A stretch of 64,000 nucleotides of DNA, from positions 62,001 through 126,000 of the forward strand of contig CALSPM010000001.1 of NCBI GenBank assembly GCA_943788235.1, given 5' to 3'. The notes beneath the pieces were generated by a model. That model ran no database searches and had not been told where the DNA came from. It was given only the letters and a program-made list of their open reading frames with translations. Of this stretch, positions 53,779 through 64,000 are shown in pieces (position 1 is the first letter of the stretch; the number at the start of each line of letters is the position of its first letter). The position numbers and the translations under genes were made by a program. Origin of the DNA: an uncultured Cyclobacteriaceae bacterium (GTDB lineage: Bacteria; Bacteroidota; Bacteroidia; Cytophagales; Cyclobacteriaceae).

Positions 53779-54993
53779 ATGAAGCGAAGAATTTTTCTTA
53801 GACAAACGGGCTTGGGCCTTACCGGACTCTTGGGTTTAGAGGTAGTGTTTGCTTCAAGCATACCCAAAGACTATGTTCCTTTGCTGGAACTGCAAGACCC
53901 CTTCAAAAAATTAAAAAAGCACAAGCAGATGGTTGTGTTGAATGACCGTCCATTAAATATGGAAGCTCAGGCTCATTTATTGAATGATGAAGTAACGCCT
54001 GCAGATAAAATGTTTGTGAGAAACAATGGAATCACCCCTGAGAAGATAGATGTAAAAGATTGGCAATTGGTCATTGATGGTGAATCTGCACTAAATGCAA
54101 GATCATTTACGATTGATGAGTTAAAAACTACCTTTGATTCATATACCTATCAATTGGTTCTAGAATGCGGAGGTAACGGTCGCAGTGAGTTCAATCCACC
54201 TGCTAAAGGAAATCAATGGACCATTGGAGCGGTATCTTGTGCACGGTGGACAGGTGTAAGATTGCGTGATGTTTTGGAACGTATAGGCGTGAAGGAAGAT
54301 GCCGTCTACTTGGCCTATCATTCTAGAGATCAGCATCTCAGTGGAGATCCCAAAAAAGAAGTCATCTCTCGTGGAATTCCTATTTCAAAGGCAATGATGG
54401 ATGAAACCTTATTGGCCTATCAGATGAATGAAGAAGATCTTCCATTGATTCATGGCCAACCTTTGAGGTTGGTAGTAGGGGGTTGGCCTGCCTCAGCATC
54501 TGGCAAATGGTTGGAACGATTGTCTATAAGAAATATCGTGCATGATGGAGCTAAAATGGGTGGCCAGGCTTATCGGTTACCTTGTGAGAATGTTGCGCCA
54601 GGAACGGTTGTGCTCGACGAAGACATGTGTATCATTGAATCGATGCCCGTTAAGTCTTTATTAACCTATCCAAAAAGTGGTGCCCTTTTAGAGAATCAGA
54701 AAAACATAGAGATCCGGGGCCATGCCTGGGCGGGCGAATTAGCAGTAGCAGCAGTCCACTATTCTATTGATTTTGGTGCTACTTGGGATGTTTGTCATTT
54801 GTCTGCACCCATCAATCGCCTAGCTTGGCAACATTTTAAAGCTGAGATTCAATTTCCAAAGAAAGGTTATTATGAAGTTTGGGTCCGTGCCAGAGATCAA
54901 AATGGAGTAGATCAACCCATGATTTTACCAGGGTGGAATCCTAAAGGATATTTAAACAATGCCTGTCACCGTATAGCGATTAAGGTGGTATGA
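53779..54993 (+). CDS. Sulfite oxidase family molybdoenzyme (SorA/SoxC-like)
   Basis: A periplasmic Mo-pterin enzyme of the sulfite oxidase family. MKRRIFLRQTGLGLTGLLGLE is a Tat signal, so I start at 53779 and not at the in-frame ATG 53749. The molybdenum-ligating cysteine is C130 in LECGGNGRSEF; other signatures are GAVSCARWTGVRLRDVL, HGQPLRLVVGGWPA and the C-terminal dimerisation domain with IRGHAWAGE. The next gene, a monohaem cytochrome, overlaps by 4 bases and is the probable electron acceptor, as in SorAB. Sulfite is the likely but unproven substrate. Confidence 0.9.
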   Translation: MKRRIFLRQTGLGLTGLLGLEVVFASSIPKDYVPLLELQDPFKKLKKHKQMVVLNDRPLNMEAQAHLLNDEVTPADKMFVRNNGITPEKIDVKDWQLVIDGESALNARSFTIDELKTTFDSYTYQLVLECGGNGRSEFNPPAKGNQWTIGAVSCARWTGVRLRDVLERIGVKEDAVYLAYHSRDQHLSGDPKKEVISRGIPISKAMMDETLLAYQMNEEDLPLIHGQPLRLVVGGWPASASGKWLERLSIRNIVHDGAKMGGQAYRLPCENVAPGTVVLDEDMCIIESMPVKSLLTYPKSGALLENQKNIEIRGHAWAGELAVAAVHYSIDFGATWDVCHLSAPINRLAWQHFKAEIQFPKKGYYEVWVRARDQNGVDQPMILPGWNPKGYLNNACHRIAIKVV

Positions 54994-55373
54994 AAACAGG
55001 GTCAATATCTACGTTTTTGCTCCTATTGTTAAGCTTTACATTAATGAAATGCGATCCACTAGAAGGCAAAGTCAAAGAGGCCACATTGCCAGACAGTACG
55101 ATGCTTGGACTGATAGATGATACGGGAGTGCTGCTAGTACTTCAACACTGCAATGCATGCCATTCCACCCAATTGATCAGTCACAACCGGATGAACAAAG
55201 CAGGATGGAAAAGTACGATTCGCTGGATGCAGGCTACCCAAAATTTATGGGATTTAGGTGAAGATGAGGACATTATTTTAACATATTTGGCAAAAAATTA
55301 TGCGCCAAGTGCTATAGGTAGAAGGCAAAGCTTAGTGGTAGAGCAGTGGTATCCGCTAGAGGAAGAAAATTAA
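54990..55373 (+). CDS. Small monohaem cytochrome c lipoprotein (SorB-like)
   Basis: A 127-residue exported protein with one haem site, CNACH at residues 54-58, and a possible lipobox cysteine at 21 (LLLLSFTLMKC). A methionine at residue 71 (RMNKAGW) or 82 could be the distal ligand. It resembles SorB-type subunits of sulfite dehydrogenase and their c-type cytochrome relatives. Translation is coupled to the molybdoenzyme gene (ATGA overlap). It would accept electrons from the Mo centre and hand them to the respiratory chain. Confidence 0.85.
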   Translation: MKTGSISTFLLLLLSFTLMKCDPLEGKVKEATLPDSTMLGLIDDTGVLLVLQHCNACHSTQLISHNRMNKAGWKSTIRWMQATQNLWDLGEDEDIILTYLAKNYAPSAIGRRQSLVVEQWYPLEEEN

Positions 55374-55434
55374 TTTGAGTTTAATAGCCTATTTGTATGT
55401 TAAAATAAAAGTGGTTAAATTAATGTAAACGCAT

Positions 55435-55470
55435 AAAAAAAAACCTGATTCATAGAAGCAGGTTTTTTTT
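55435..55470. terminator. Bidirectional rho-independent terminator
   Basis: AACCTG (55442-55447) pairs with CAGGTT (55459-55464) across an 11-base loop, flanked by a run of A on the left and eight T on the right. It sits between the convergent cytochrome and katG ends and would stop transcripts from both. Confidence 0.85.
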
Positions 55471-55486
55471 ATGTGTAAGCAATAAA

Positions 55487-57735
<2,249 letters not shown>

Positions 57736-57893
57736 TTATATGGTATAAATAATAGAAAGTAAGATTATGGTTTAAATTGACTTGAAAGCATTTTCTCGGT
57801 GAAAAGTTTGTTTCTTAAAGATCAAAAAAATATCGCCCACACACGCTAATTTATTTTTTTAAAAAAGCTGTCAATACAATTAAAACTTTGTTA

Positions 57894-57966
57894 ATCTATA
57901 CAAATATAGGTATGAATTTTTATCTATAAAAACTATATTTTTGATATTAACATCTAATTTATAGAT
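57894..57966. promoter_or_regulatory. Candidate OxyR operator/promoters between katG and oxyR
   Basis: The 263-base divergent gap carries three ATCTA(TA) words at 57894, 57922 and 57952, spaced 28 and 30 bases, so they face nearly the same side of DNA. Two sit in inverted repeats: CTATA-CAAA-TATAG (57896-57909) and ATCTA-ATTTA-TAGAT (57952-57966). A minus-strand TATATTTG (57901-57908) and a plus-strand TATTTTTG (57936-57943) match the Bacteroidota -7 consensus for katG and oxyR. The ATAG/CTAT words recall the E. coli OxyR site; binding is inferred. Confidence 0.4.
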
Positions 57967-57989
57967 ATTAATATTATTTTTGAATCTTA

Positions 57990-58928
57990 ATGAATATTCA
58001 ACAATTTAAGTATGTTTTGGCTGTGGTGGAGTTAAAGCATTTTGAAACGGCAGCGGAGGCCTGCTTCGTAGCTCAATCTACGCTAAGTACCATGATCAAT
58101 AAATTCGAGGATGAGATTGGGATTAAGATATTTAATAGAAAAACTAAGCCTGTTTCCATTACCGCAGAAGGCGCCCAAATTATCAAGCGCTTACGGATCA
58201 TTCAAAAAGAAATGGATGCGCTTGATAACGTAGTACAGGAGTTGAAAGGAGAAATGACAGGAGAATTACGCATAGGTATCATACCTACAACGGCGCCTGA
58301 CTTACTCCCTTTATTCCTGTCAAAGTTTGCCAGCGGCTTCCCAAAAATTAAAATGATTGTTCAGGAATTGACGACCCTAGAGATCCAAAAGGCCTTGAAA
58401 AATAGAATGCTCGATGTAGGTATTCTGGCTATTCCACTTGAAGACGATGAGTTGGTTGAGTTAAATTTATATTCGGAGCCTTTTTTATTTTATGATTGCA
58501 GTACTGAAAAAGTAAAATCTACGATCGCTATTCAAGAATTAGATTATTCAAAACTGTGGCTACTGGAAGAAGGGCATTGCTTACGAACCCAAGTACAAAA
58601 TATTTGCGAATTGTCAGATAAAAGCCAAGAAAAGCAAGTCAATATTGAATTTAAGGCAGGTTCATTGGACAGTTTATTGCGTTTCACCAAGGCCAGTAAG
58701 GGGGTGACAATATTGCCTTATTTGGCCTCTCTTGCCCTGTCAAAATCAGATCAGAAAAAATTGATCCCTTTTAAATTTCCGACTCCCGTTCGCTCCATTG
58801 GATTGGTTACGCACAAACATTTTGCAAAAAAACAATTATTGAATCAATTGCAGTCAACAATTAAGCAAGTGATTTTCCCCCTGATTCCTAAAAATCACTT
58901 AACCCAGCAGTTCAATCCTTTATCATAA
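57990..58928 (+). CDS. oxyR: LysR-family peroxide sensor OxyR
   Basis: A 312-residue LysR regulator. The winged HTH is at residues 1-60 (FKYVLAVVELKHFETAAEACFVAQSTLSTMI) and the effector domain follows. The two redox cysteines of OxyR are in place, C197 in EEGHCLRTQ and C206 in NICELS, at the same 9-residue spacing as E. coli C199/C208, so H2O2 should form the activating disulfide. It is divergent from katG, the classic target, across a 263-base gap with candidate operators. Keeping an intact oxyR beside a frameshifted katG is notable. Confidence 0.93.
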   Translation: MNIQQFKYVLAVVELKHFETAAEACFVAQSTLSTMINKFEDEIGIKIFNRKTKPVSITAEGAQIIKRLRIIQKEMDALDNVVQELKGEMTGELRIGIIPTTAPDLLPLFLSKFASGFPKIKMIVQELTTLEIQKALKNRMLDVGILAIPLEDDELVELNLYSEPFLFYDCSTEKVKSTIAIQELDYSKLWLLEEGHCLRTQVQNICELSDKSQEKQVNIEFKAGSLDSLLRFTKASKGVTILPYLASLALSKSDQKKLIPFKFPTPVRSIGLVTHKHFAKKQLLNQLQSTIKQVIFPLIPKNHLTQQFNPLS

Positions 58929-58978
58929 ACTTACATCAGCGCTGTAAAAGACCTCATCTGACCTATTTAATTTTCTAA

Positions 58979-59218
58979 TTAATCGGCACAAGAACCCGTT
59001 GTCCAAGAGGATATGCCAGATGCACGGGCCGTACATTCATTGCCATAGGTTTCCAGATTACAACCACAAACAGGTCGGTATTCTTTTGTGCAGGCGATAT
59101 TTTTTGATGATAGGATTAAACAATCATTTTCTAGCTCATTACTGCTCTTGTTTGTGCAGGCACTCCATAAGATCATTGAGGCAATCATTAGGCCGTAAAG
59201 ATGTCTTTTAAAATGCAT
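58979..59218 (-). CDS. Kazal-type protease inhibitor lipoprotein
   Basis: A 79-residue lipoprotein: signal LYGLMIASMILWSAC, then a short linker and a Kazal domain with six cysteines in the typical order: DCLIL, NIACTKEYRPVCGCN, TYGNECTARA, TGSC. The PVCG and YGNEC phrases are diagnostic. Bacterial Kazal lipoproteins are thought to inhibit serine proteases at the cell surface. It stands alone between oxyR (convergent) and the outer-membrane barrel gene. Confidence 0.85.
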   Translation of the reverse strand: MHFKRHLYGLMIASMILWSACTNKSSNELENDCLILSSKNIACTKEYRPVCGCNLETYGNECTARASGISSWTTGSCAD

Positions 59219-59277
59219 GAATTAAATGATTCATTAAATGTATTTCTCCCAAGTTGTTCAAACCTAATGAAATAAAT

Positions 59278-60258
59278 TTATTTTACCTTGTTGAGGGAAT
59301 AAAAATAGCGTTGGATACCCACTGTGAAAATAGGATATAATCGGATATAAGAAGTATTTAAGATATTCGTTCCTGCCGAGAGGTCAATGCGTAGATTAGA
59401 AGAGATTACTTTTTGTATGCCCGGATGAATTTCTACATAATATCCATTGGTAAGACCCTCGGTTTGAACCTCCAATATGGATCCTTCTTGGGAAACAACT
59501 GCGGTTTCGTATGATTTCCCATTTAATTCTAGATAGACATTCCAATTTGTTTGTTCATAACTGGTATATTTTTTTGGATAGAGCAAATAGCCAAAGGACA
59601 AATTATATTCAAAAGACCTCCCGTATTCAATCGTTGTATTCGTAGTGGCCGCACTTCCGGAAAAGAGGGGTAAGCGTTCACTGTAGGCACCTGGGAGGGT
59701 AAAACCGGTAGTCAATGAAACAGCAAATCGTTTTATTAGATAGGTGACGATCAGTCCTCCTCCATAGCCTTTCGTATCGTCTAGGAGATTAGGTTCAGCT
59801 TCATCATGGGCATTTGAAACATTAGACCACTGACCAAAAGCAGCTACTCTTAAATGTTCATTGGCATCATCAAATGTTAAGAATCGATATTTGGTGTAGA
59901 GGTGAAACCCATTAAAACTCAGTGGATAGGTGACTCCTTTTTGTGTTTGTTGAGGATAATAAATAGTTTGACCACCACTGTGCCTGTGGGTGATAAAATC
60001 GTTGGGTAAATTAGCTCCGTGATGGTTAGAAAAAGAGGTAGTTAGATAGAATGAAAGTTTGGGTGTTACCCCATACATCCATCTGAGTGCAAACATATTT
60101 CGCCGGACATCTATTTCGGTAAAGGAGTTACCAAATAATCGTATCCCCAAAACTCCCTTAGGGGTATTACTGGCAGATTCATTGTGAATAAATAATTCTT
60201 GAGCCATTGTCAGATGCACGCCATAGAAAAAGAGAATGATCCCAACAAAACTTTTCAT
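59278..60258 (-). CDS. Outer-membrane beta-barrel protein (putative transporter)
   Basis: A 326-residue exported protein with a signal (FVGIILFFYGVHLTMAQ) and alternating aromatic/hydrophobic strands ending in Tyr/Phe through the whole length (MFALRWMYGVTPKLSFYLTTSF, GYGGGLIVTYLIKRFAVSLTT, YNLSFGYLLYP), closing with VGIQRYFYSLN. It looks like a 12-strand barrel of the kind annotated as transporter near metal-handling genes. Histidines cluster at NHHGAN and THRHSGG. Its start overlaps the stop of the HMA protein gene by 4 bases, so the pair is one unit. Confidence 0.75.
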   Translation of the reverse strand: MKSFVGIILFFYGVHLTMAQELFIHNESASNTPKGVLGIRLFGNSFTEIDVRRNMFALRWMYGVTPKLSFYLTTSFSNHHGANLPNDFITHRHSGGQTIYYPQQTQKGVTYPLSFNGFHLYTKYRFLTFDDANEHLRVAAFGQWSNVSNAHDEAEPNLLDDTKGYGGGLIVTYLIKRFAVSLTTGFTLPGAYSERLPLFSGSAATTNTTIEYGRSFEYNLSFGYLLYPKKYTSYEQTNWNVYLELNGKSYETAVVSQEGSILEVQTEGLTNGYYVEIHPGIQKVISSNLRIDLSAGTNILNTSYIRLYPIFTVGIQRYFYSLNKVK

Positions 60259-60782
60259 AAGGTCACAGAATAATACTCATTTTGGCCACATCCCTTATTT
60301 TTGGCTGCTGAAAGTTGAGCCTCCCATTTTTTCAGTTCAGTCCGAGAAAGGAAATTTGTACCAATAAACTTCAAGACCGTCTCTCCTTTCAATTGGGGTT
60401 GACTTACCTCTAAAAAATGATAGGTCTCATAGGCATAATTCCAGCAAGTATGGGTATCGATGGGCTGCTCTTTAAAATCAAACAATGCATTTAAATAAGC
60501 TACGGAAAACCCGGCATCAATCACTGCTTGGGCAACTTTATCGATAGATACATACATTCCCTCACGGAAGAATATTTCACTGCGGTTACTGTTCAAGTCC
60601 ATCTCGATCCGATCAATAAAGTCTAACTTAACCAAACTCATTTCTACCGATCTCGAACACATCGAACAAGTGAGTCCATCGATACCCATTTCAACCGACT
60701 TAAATTGGCCTTGAGCGATCCCGGGTAAATAGATGACAAAGTATAGTATGAGCCATTTGTGATTACCTTTTTTTAATATCAT
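60255..60782 (-). CDS. Exported heavy-metal-associated (HMA) domain protein
   Basis: A 175-residue protein with a signal (WLILYFVIYLPGIAQG) and an HMA fold (residues ~30-95) whose metal site is CSMC in GIDGLTCSMCSRSVEMSL. The C-terminal ~80 residues contain four further points of interest: THTCWNYAYETYHF, a strand VLKFIGTNFLS, and a final GCGQNE. It probably binds copper or another soft metal in the periplasm and passes it to or from the barrel protein coded by the overlapping next gene. Metal identity is inference. Confidence 0.82.
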   Translation of the reverse strand: MILKKGNHKWLILYFVIYLPGIAQGQFKSVEMGIDGLTCSMCSRSVEMSLVKLDFIDRIEMDLNSNRSEIFFREGMYVSIDKVAQAVIDAGFSVAYLNALFDFKEQPIDTHTCWNYAYETYHFLEVSQPQLKGETVLKFIGTNFLSRTELKKWEAQLSAAKNKGCGQNEYYSVTL

Positions 60783-60869
60783 AATTGTAAAATTAATCTT
60801 GCACGGATGAATATTCTCACTTAAATGAATAGATTTTTAAGTGAATGGAAAATTTGCTATTTTTATTTA

Positions 60870-61040
60870 ATGAAAAAAATTGTTTTTATATCAGGTGCTT
60901 TGTTTAGTTCATTGACTTTACTTTCTGTTCTTTTTAAAATGCTACATCTTCAAGGCGCTACTTTTTTGTTGACTGCTGGCCTTCTGGGTCTGGCCTTGGT
61001 TTTTATTCCCACTTTTTCGATATATAAATACCGTCAGTGA
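60870..61040 (+). CDS. Small two-TM protein resembling the GldL membrane hairpin
   Basis: A 56-residue protein (MKKIVFISGALFSS...) with two membrane helices separated by the loop FKMLHLQGAT; helix-1 GALF and loop LHxxGA recall the FKIxHWPGA hairpin of GldL, the T9SS motor protein, and of small GldL-like proteins common in Bacteroidota. The frame extends to 60825, but the ATG at 60870 is the natural start. There is no cytoplasmic GldL domain. Role unknown. Confidence 0.6.
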   Translation: MKKIVFISGALFSSLTLLSVLFKMLHLQGATFLLTAGLLGLALVFIPTFSIYKYRQ

Positions 61041-61117
61041 CTGGAGGAACTGAGCTAACAGTCTATTTCACTGAGGACTGCTGAGTGCCAATGAAGGCAG
61101 GTCCATGGGTAAGCGTT

Positions 61118-61585
61118 TTAAGACAAGTGTTTTTCTTTAAGTGTGAGAATCAGGACTTTTATGGAGCGATTTAAAATTTCAAATACCCCTTCGAATCCAT
61201 CATGTTGTCCATAATAAGGATCGGGCACATCACCGTTTTTTTCTAAGGGGTCAAAATCTCTCATCTTGATGAGTACAGAACCCACGGGGCTCATATTTTG
61301 TAAGTGTAGAAAGTTTTGGTGATCCATAGCAATCAGGTAATCATAGCGGTCTATATCTGTAGCATTTACTTGATGGGCTTGGTTTTCAAATAAAATGCCG
61401 TGACCTTTTAAAGTAGATAGGGTTCTGGAATCGGGTGGAGCCCCTATATGGTAACTTGCGGTTCCTGCTGATTGAGCCTTGAAATGATCCTCGAGTTGGG
61501 CCTCTTTTATTTGATGTTCAAAAATAGCCTGGGCCATTGGAGATCGACAAATATTACCTAGGCAAACAAAAAGCACTTTAACCAT
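61118..61585 (-). CDS. Low-molecular-weight protein tyrosine phosphatase
   Basis: A 155-residue phosphatase. The P-loop is CLGNICRS with nucleophile C8 and R14; the general acid is the first residue of DPYYGQHDGF near residue 120. This is the LMW-PTP fold of bacterial and eukaryotic enzymes; the YY after DP is also conserved. It removes phosphate from tyrosine on proteins in the cytoplasm, often on exopolysaccharide kinases; no such kinase is in the window. Arsenate reductase activity is less likely because the ArsC cysteines are absent. Confidence 0.9.
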   Translation of the reverse strand: MVKVLFVCLGNICRSPMAQAIFEHQIKEAQLEDHFKAQSAGTASYHIGAPPDSRTLSTLKGHGILFENQAHQVNATDIDRYDYLIAMDHQNFLHLQNMSPVGSVLIKMRDFDPLEKNGDVPDPYYGQHDGFEGVFEILNRSIKVLILTLKEKHLS

Positions 61586-61702
61586 AATTTTTTTAATTTA
61601 AATGAAACAACCTTAATAATCAATTTAATTTTGATGAATCGGCCGGTAAATAAAATGGATATTACTTCTTGAGTTGATTTTCTTTTTGTTTTTTTGTTAT
61701 AT

Positions 61703-62179
61703 ATGACGGGAGATGAACAATTATTTTTTAATGCCATAAGATCAGGAAATTTGGCCAATGTGGAACAACAGCTTACTGACCAACCACATCTCATAAATGC
61801 TAAGGATGATCGGGGTTCTAGTCCTTTGATATTGGCTTCCTATTACGACCATATAGATCTAACAGAGACCTTGATTCAAGCAGGTGCAAAGGTTAACTTC
61901 AAAGATGCTTCGGGCAATACCGCTTTGATGGGAGTTTGTTTTAAGGGCGGTGTGGAATTGGCTGAAGTATTGATCAACGAGGGAGCGGATGTAAATTTGA
62001 CCAATGCCATGGGCGCTTCAGCCCTCATCTTTGCAGCCATGTTCAACAGAAAGAACATGGTTGAGTTATTGCTAGAAAATCAGGCAGATAAAACCATTCA
62101 AGATGCCAAAGGGATGACTGCGCTAGCCCATGCGGAAGTCAAAAAAGCCTCAGAAATAGTCAAATTACTTCAGATTTGA
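61703..62179 (+). CDS. Ankyrin-repeat protein
   Basis: A 158-residue cytoplasmic protein with four ankyrin repeats: DDRGSSPLILASYYDHIDLTETLI, DASGNTALMGVCFKGGVELAEVL, NAMGASALIFAAMFNRKNMVELL and DAKGMTALAHAEVKKASEIVKLL. There is no signal. The start is ATG 61703; the open frame reaches a TTG at 61694. Ankyrin repeats mediate protein contacts; the partner is unknown. The upstream LMW phosphatase is divergent, with 117 bases between. Confidence 0.85.
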   Translation: MTGDEQLFFNAIRSGNLANVEQQLTDQPHLINAKDDRGSSPLILASYYDHIDLTETLIQAGAKVNFKDASGNTALMGVCFKGGVELAEVLINEGADVNLTNAMGASALIFAAMFNRKNMVELLLENQADKTIQDAKGMTALAHAEVKKASEIVKLLQI

Positions 62180-62286
62180 ATTATAAAAATGGGCACGTGT
62201 ATTTTGCCTTTTTTACTTCTATCAATTCAAAATCTTGAAACCAAGATTTTCTTCAACGTCATTTTTGTTCTAGCTTCGCTGCTGAA

Positions 62287-63531
62287 GTGAAATTATTATA
62301 CGATTTAACGATATACATTTATTTTTTCTTGTTGAGGTGCGTAGCCCCTTTCAATGAGAAGGCTTCCGCTTTTCTTTCGGGTCGTCAGCATTTCTTTTGG
62401 CTGGAGATTCCAGAAAAGGACTCTCAAACTATGAGGTACTGGTTCCATGTGTCATCACTTGGAGAATTTGAGCAATGCCGACCCGTCATAGAGGCCCTTA
62501 AAAAAGAGCAGCTTCCTATTGAAATTATCTTGACTTTTTTTTCGCCCTCTGGGTATGAAGTTCAAAAAAATTATGAGAAGGCTGATTGGGTTGGCTATAT
62601 ACCCATAGACCAATACCCATTGGCTTTTCAATTTATTCAACAAATAAACCCTGATCAGGCGATTTTCGTAAAGTATGAATTTTGGCTCAATCACCTCCAA
62701 GCCTGCTTTGATCTTCAAATACCTGTCGTTTTCTTTTCAGTCATTTTTAGAACCAACCATATCTATTTTGGTATCGCTCGTAAGTTGTATGAAAAGTATT
62801 TTAGATCGGTGACCCAATTTTTTGTTCAAGATCAGAAATCTGCAGATTTACTACTTCAACTAGGGGTAAGTCAGGTTAATGTGGTAGGAGATACGCGTTT
62901 TGATCGGGTGATAACCATAGCCGACCAAGCCAAGTCATTACCTTTGATCGAACGCTTTGCTCAGCAAGAGCAGGTATGGGTGTTGGGCAGTGTGTGGCCG
63001 GCCGATATGGATGTTTTGTCGTCTTTCATTCTGAAAGAAGCAGCTAAGAACACCCAATTTATCTTGGCACCTCACAGTATCAGTGCTGACAGCATTGATT
63101 ATTTTCAAAAACGCTTTCCAAAAGCGATCCGCTATTCCCAGATTGCTGATAGGGTCGATTTGAAGGAGTCGAGCATATTGATTTTAGACACAATAGGGCT
63201 CTTGTCAGCGACCTATAAGTATGCCAACTATGCCTATGTGGGAGGGGCCTTTGGCGCAGGTTTACACAATACGATCGAGGCTGCTGTGTTTGGGATTCCC
63301 ATTTTCTTTGGTCGCAGTCCTCGAAACCTTAAATTTAATGAATGCCAAGAATTGATTTTTGAAGGGGCAGCTTTTGATTTTGATGATTTACCAGAGTTTA
63401 TGTCTCATTTCGAGTTACTTAATTCAGATCCATTAAATCATCAAAAAGCCGCAGATGCGGCATTTACCTATACGCGTTCCCGCCAGGGGGCAACAGCGCG
63501 TATTGTTGACTATATAACGAAAAGATTTTAA
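62287..63531 (+). CDS. waaA: 3-deoxy-D-manno-octulosonic acid (Kdo) transferase
   Basis: Adds Kdo to lipid A at the inner membrane, an essential step of lipopolysaccharide synthesis. A GT-B glycosyltransferase of 414 residues: N-terminal membrane anchor (LTIYIYFFLLRCVAPF), WFHVSSLGEFEQCRPVIEAL with the catalytic Glu, the VVGDTRFDRV linker, and the sugar-nucleotide site GGAFGAGLHNTIEAAVFGIP. The start is GTG 62287. The next gene, rsgA, begins at the base after its stop, so the two are coupled. Confidence 0.93.
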   Translation: MKLLYDLTIYIYFFLLRCVAPFNEKASAFLSGRQHFFWLEIPEKDSQTMRYWFHVSSLGEFEQCRPVIEALKKEQLPIEIILTFFSPSGYEVQKNYEKADWVGYIPIDQYPLAFQFIQQINPDQAIFVKYEFWLNHLQACFDLQIPVVFFSVIFRTNHIYFGIARKLYEKYFRSVTQFFVQDQKSADLLLQLGVSQVNVVGDTRFDRVITIADQAKSLPLIERFAQQEQVWVLGSVWPADMDVLSSFILKEAAKNTQFILAPHSISADSIDYFQKRFPKAIRYSQIADRVDLKESSILILDTIGLLSATYKYANYAYVGGAFGAGLHNTIEAAVFGIPIFFGRSPRNLKFNECQELIFEGAAFDFDDLPEFMSHFELLNSDPLNHQKAADAAFTYTRSRQGATARIVDYITKRF

Positions 63532-64000
63532 GTGGACGGAGTCATTATCAAATCAACAGGTTCTTGGTATTTAGTGCGCTTGCAGGATGGCAAAGAAGTG
63601 AAGGCCCGACTACTTGGTAGATTCAAACTTGAAAATAAAAAGATTTCTAATCCCATTGCGGTAGGGGATAAAGTTGAACTGCTTCCTGAAGCTGAAAATT
63701 TCATCATTGAGGTCATTACACCTAGAAAAAACTACATCGTCAGAAAGTCACCTAAAAAGAAACATTTCGCACACATGATCGCAGCCAATGTAGACCAGGC
63801 TGTTTTGATTGCGTCTCAAAAACGACCGAGGACCAGTTTAGGTTTCATTGATCGTTTTCTAGTGACTTTGGAGGCTTTTCGAATACCTGGTTATCTCTTG
63901 ATTAATAAGTCTGATTTGTATTCAAAAGAAGAGCAAGTGGCATTGCGAGGCATTATGGAATTATATGAATCCATCGGTTATCAAACGATGATGACTTCTT
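63532..64000 (+). CDS. rsgA: Ribosome small-subunit GTPase RsgA, 3' end outside window
   Basis: The first 156 residues of RsgA (YjeQ), a GTPase that helps mature the 30S subunit. The OB-fold is seen in IIKSTGSWYLVRLQDGKEVKARLLGRFK with the KISNPIAVGDKVEL and TPRKNYIVRKSPKKKHFAHMI phrases, then NVDQAVLIASQKRP and the G4 motif NKSDL of a circularly permuted GTPase. The start is GTG 63532, immediately after the waaA stop. The gene runs off the end of the window. Confidence 0.93.
   Translation, partial: MDGVIIKSTGSWYLVRLQDGKEVKARLLGRFKLENKKISNPIAVGDKVELLPEAENFIIEVITPRKNYIVRKSPKKKHFAHMIAANVDQAVLIASQKRPRTSLGFIDRFLVTLEAFRIPGYLLINKSDLYSKEEQVALRGIMELYESIGYQTMMTS

Overview
The window reads as chromosomal DNA of a free-living member of the Bacteroidota. 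The evidence is a low G+C content, almost no Shine-Dalgarno sequences, frequent GTG/TTG starts, a type B type IX secretion (T9SS) C-terminal domain on a large surface protein (13789-16350), LVIVD and sortilin-type propeller proteins, TPR-SH3 and DUF4178/DUF350 proteins, and Kdo transferase (a lipopolysaccharide maker). The fused PmoA-like/dehydrogenase/HEAT/cytochrome c lipoprotein is typical of Cytophagia and Saprospiria, but I cannot place the genus.

Layout. 1-17 kb: mixed housekeeping and exported genes: a beta-propeller protein cut by the window edge, a PLP epimerase-like enzyme, an aldehyde dehydrogenase, a Gfo/Idh/MocA oxidoreductase, a class A beta-lactamase-like lipoprotein, an M1 peptidase, TesB thioesterase, a methyltransferase, an LVIVD lipoprotein, RlmD, the T9SS cargo protein and a TPR-SH3 membrane protein. 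17.1-17.9 kb: tRNA-Lys(TTT), its terminator and a decayed IS3-family orfA fragment whose reading frame runs into the next gene. 17.9-30 kb: large oxidoreductases (quinoprotein-like/cytochrome fusion, YdeP-like molybdopterin enzyme) and exported propeller and Ig-like repeat proteins.

30.1-35.8 kb is a compact operon that supplies every enzyme of trans-4-hydroxy-L-proline catabolism to 2-oxoglutarate: 2-epimerase, FAD D-hydroxyproline oxidase/dehydrogenase, Pyr4H2C deaminase and 2-oxoglutarate semialdehyde dehydrogenase, with an ornithine-cyclodeaminase/pyrroline-2-carboxylate reductase homologue in front. Just downstream (36.7-42 kb) is an overlapping operon of dipeptidyl peptidase IV, an M24 Xaa-Pro peptidase and an M1 aminopeptidase. 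Together they look like a module that cuts proline/hydroxyproline-rich (collagen-like) peptides and burns the imino acid.

44-53.7 kb is the most interesting region. An XRE regulator with a degenerate S24-like domain is divergent from a plus-strand run: YbjN-like, PspA/IM30, an unlisted 47-residue membrane peptide, DUF4178, a Ser/Gly-rich lipoprotein, tandem DUF350 and a membrane-anchored aminopropyltransferase. These meet, tail to tail with overlapping stop codons, a minus-strand run: S-adenosylmethionine decarboxylase, voltage-gated K+ channel, a second degenerate membrane aminopropyltransferase and an amine oxidase. It suggests a membrane-stress system built around polyamine synthesis and oxidation.

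53.7-64 kb: a sulfite-oxidase-like molybdoenzyme with its own monohaem cytochrome lipoprotein, a katG broken by two single-base insertions and divergent from oxyR, a Kazal-type lipoprotein, a metal-handling HMA/outer-membrane barrel pair, a GldL-like small membrane protein, a low-molecular-weight phosphatase, an ankyrin protein, WaaA, and the start of RsgA, which is cut by the window end. No CRISPR array, rRNA, phage or intact insertion sequence was seen.
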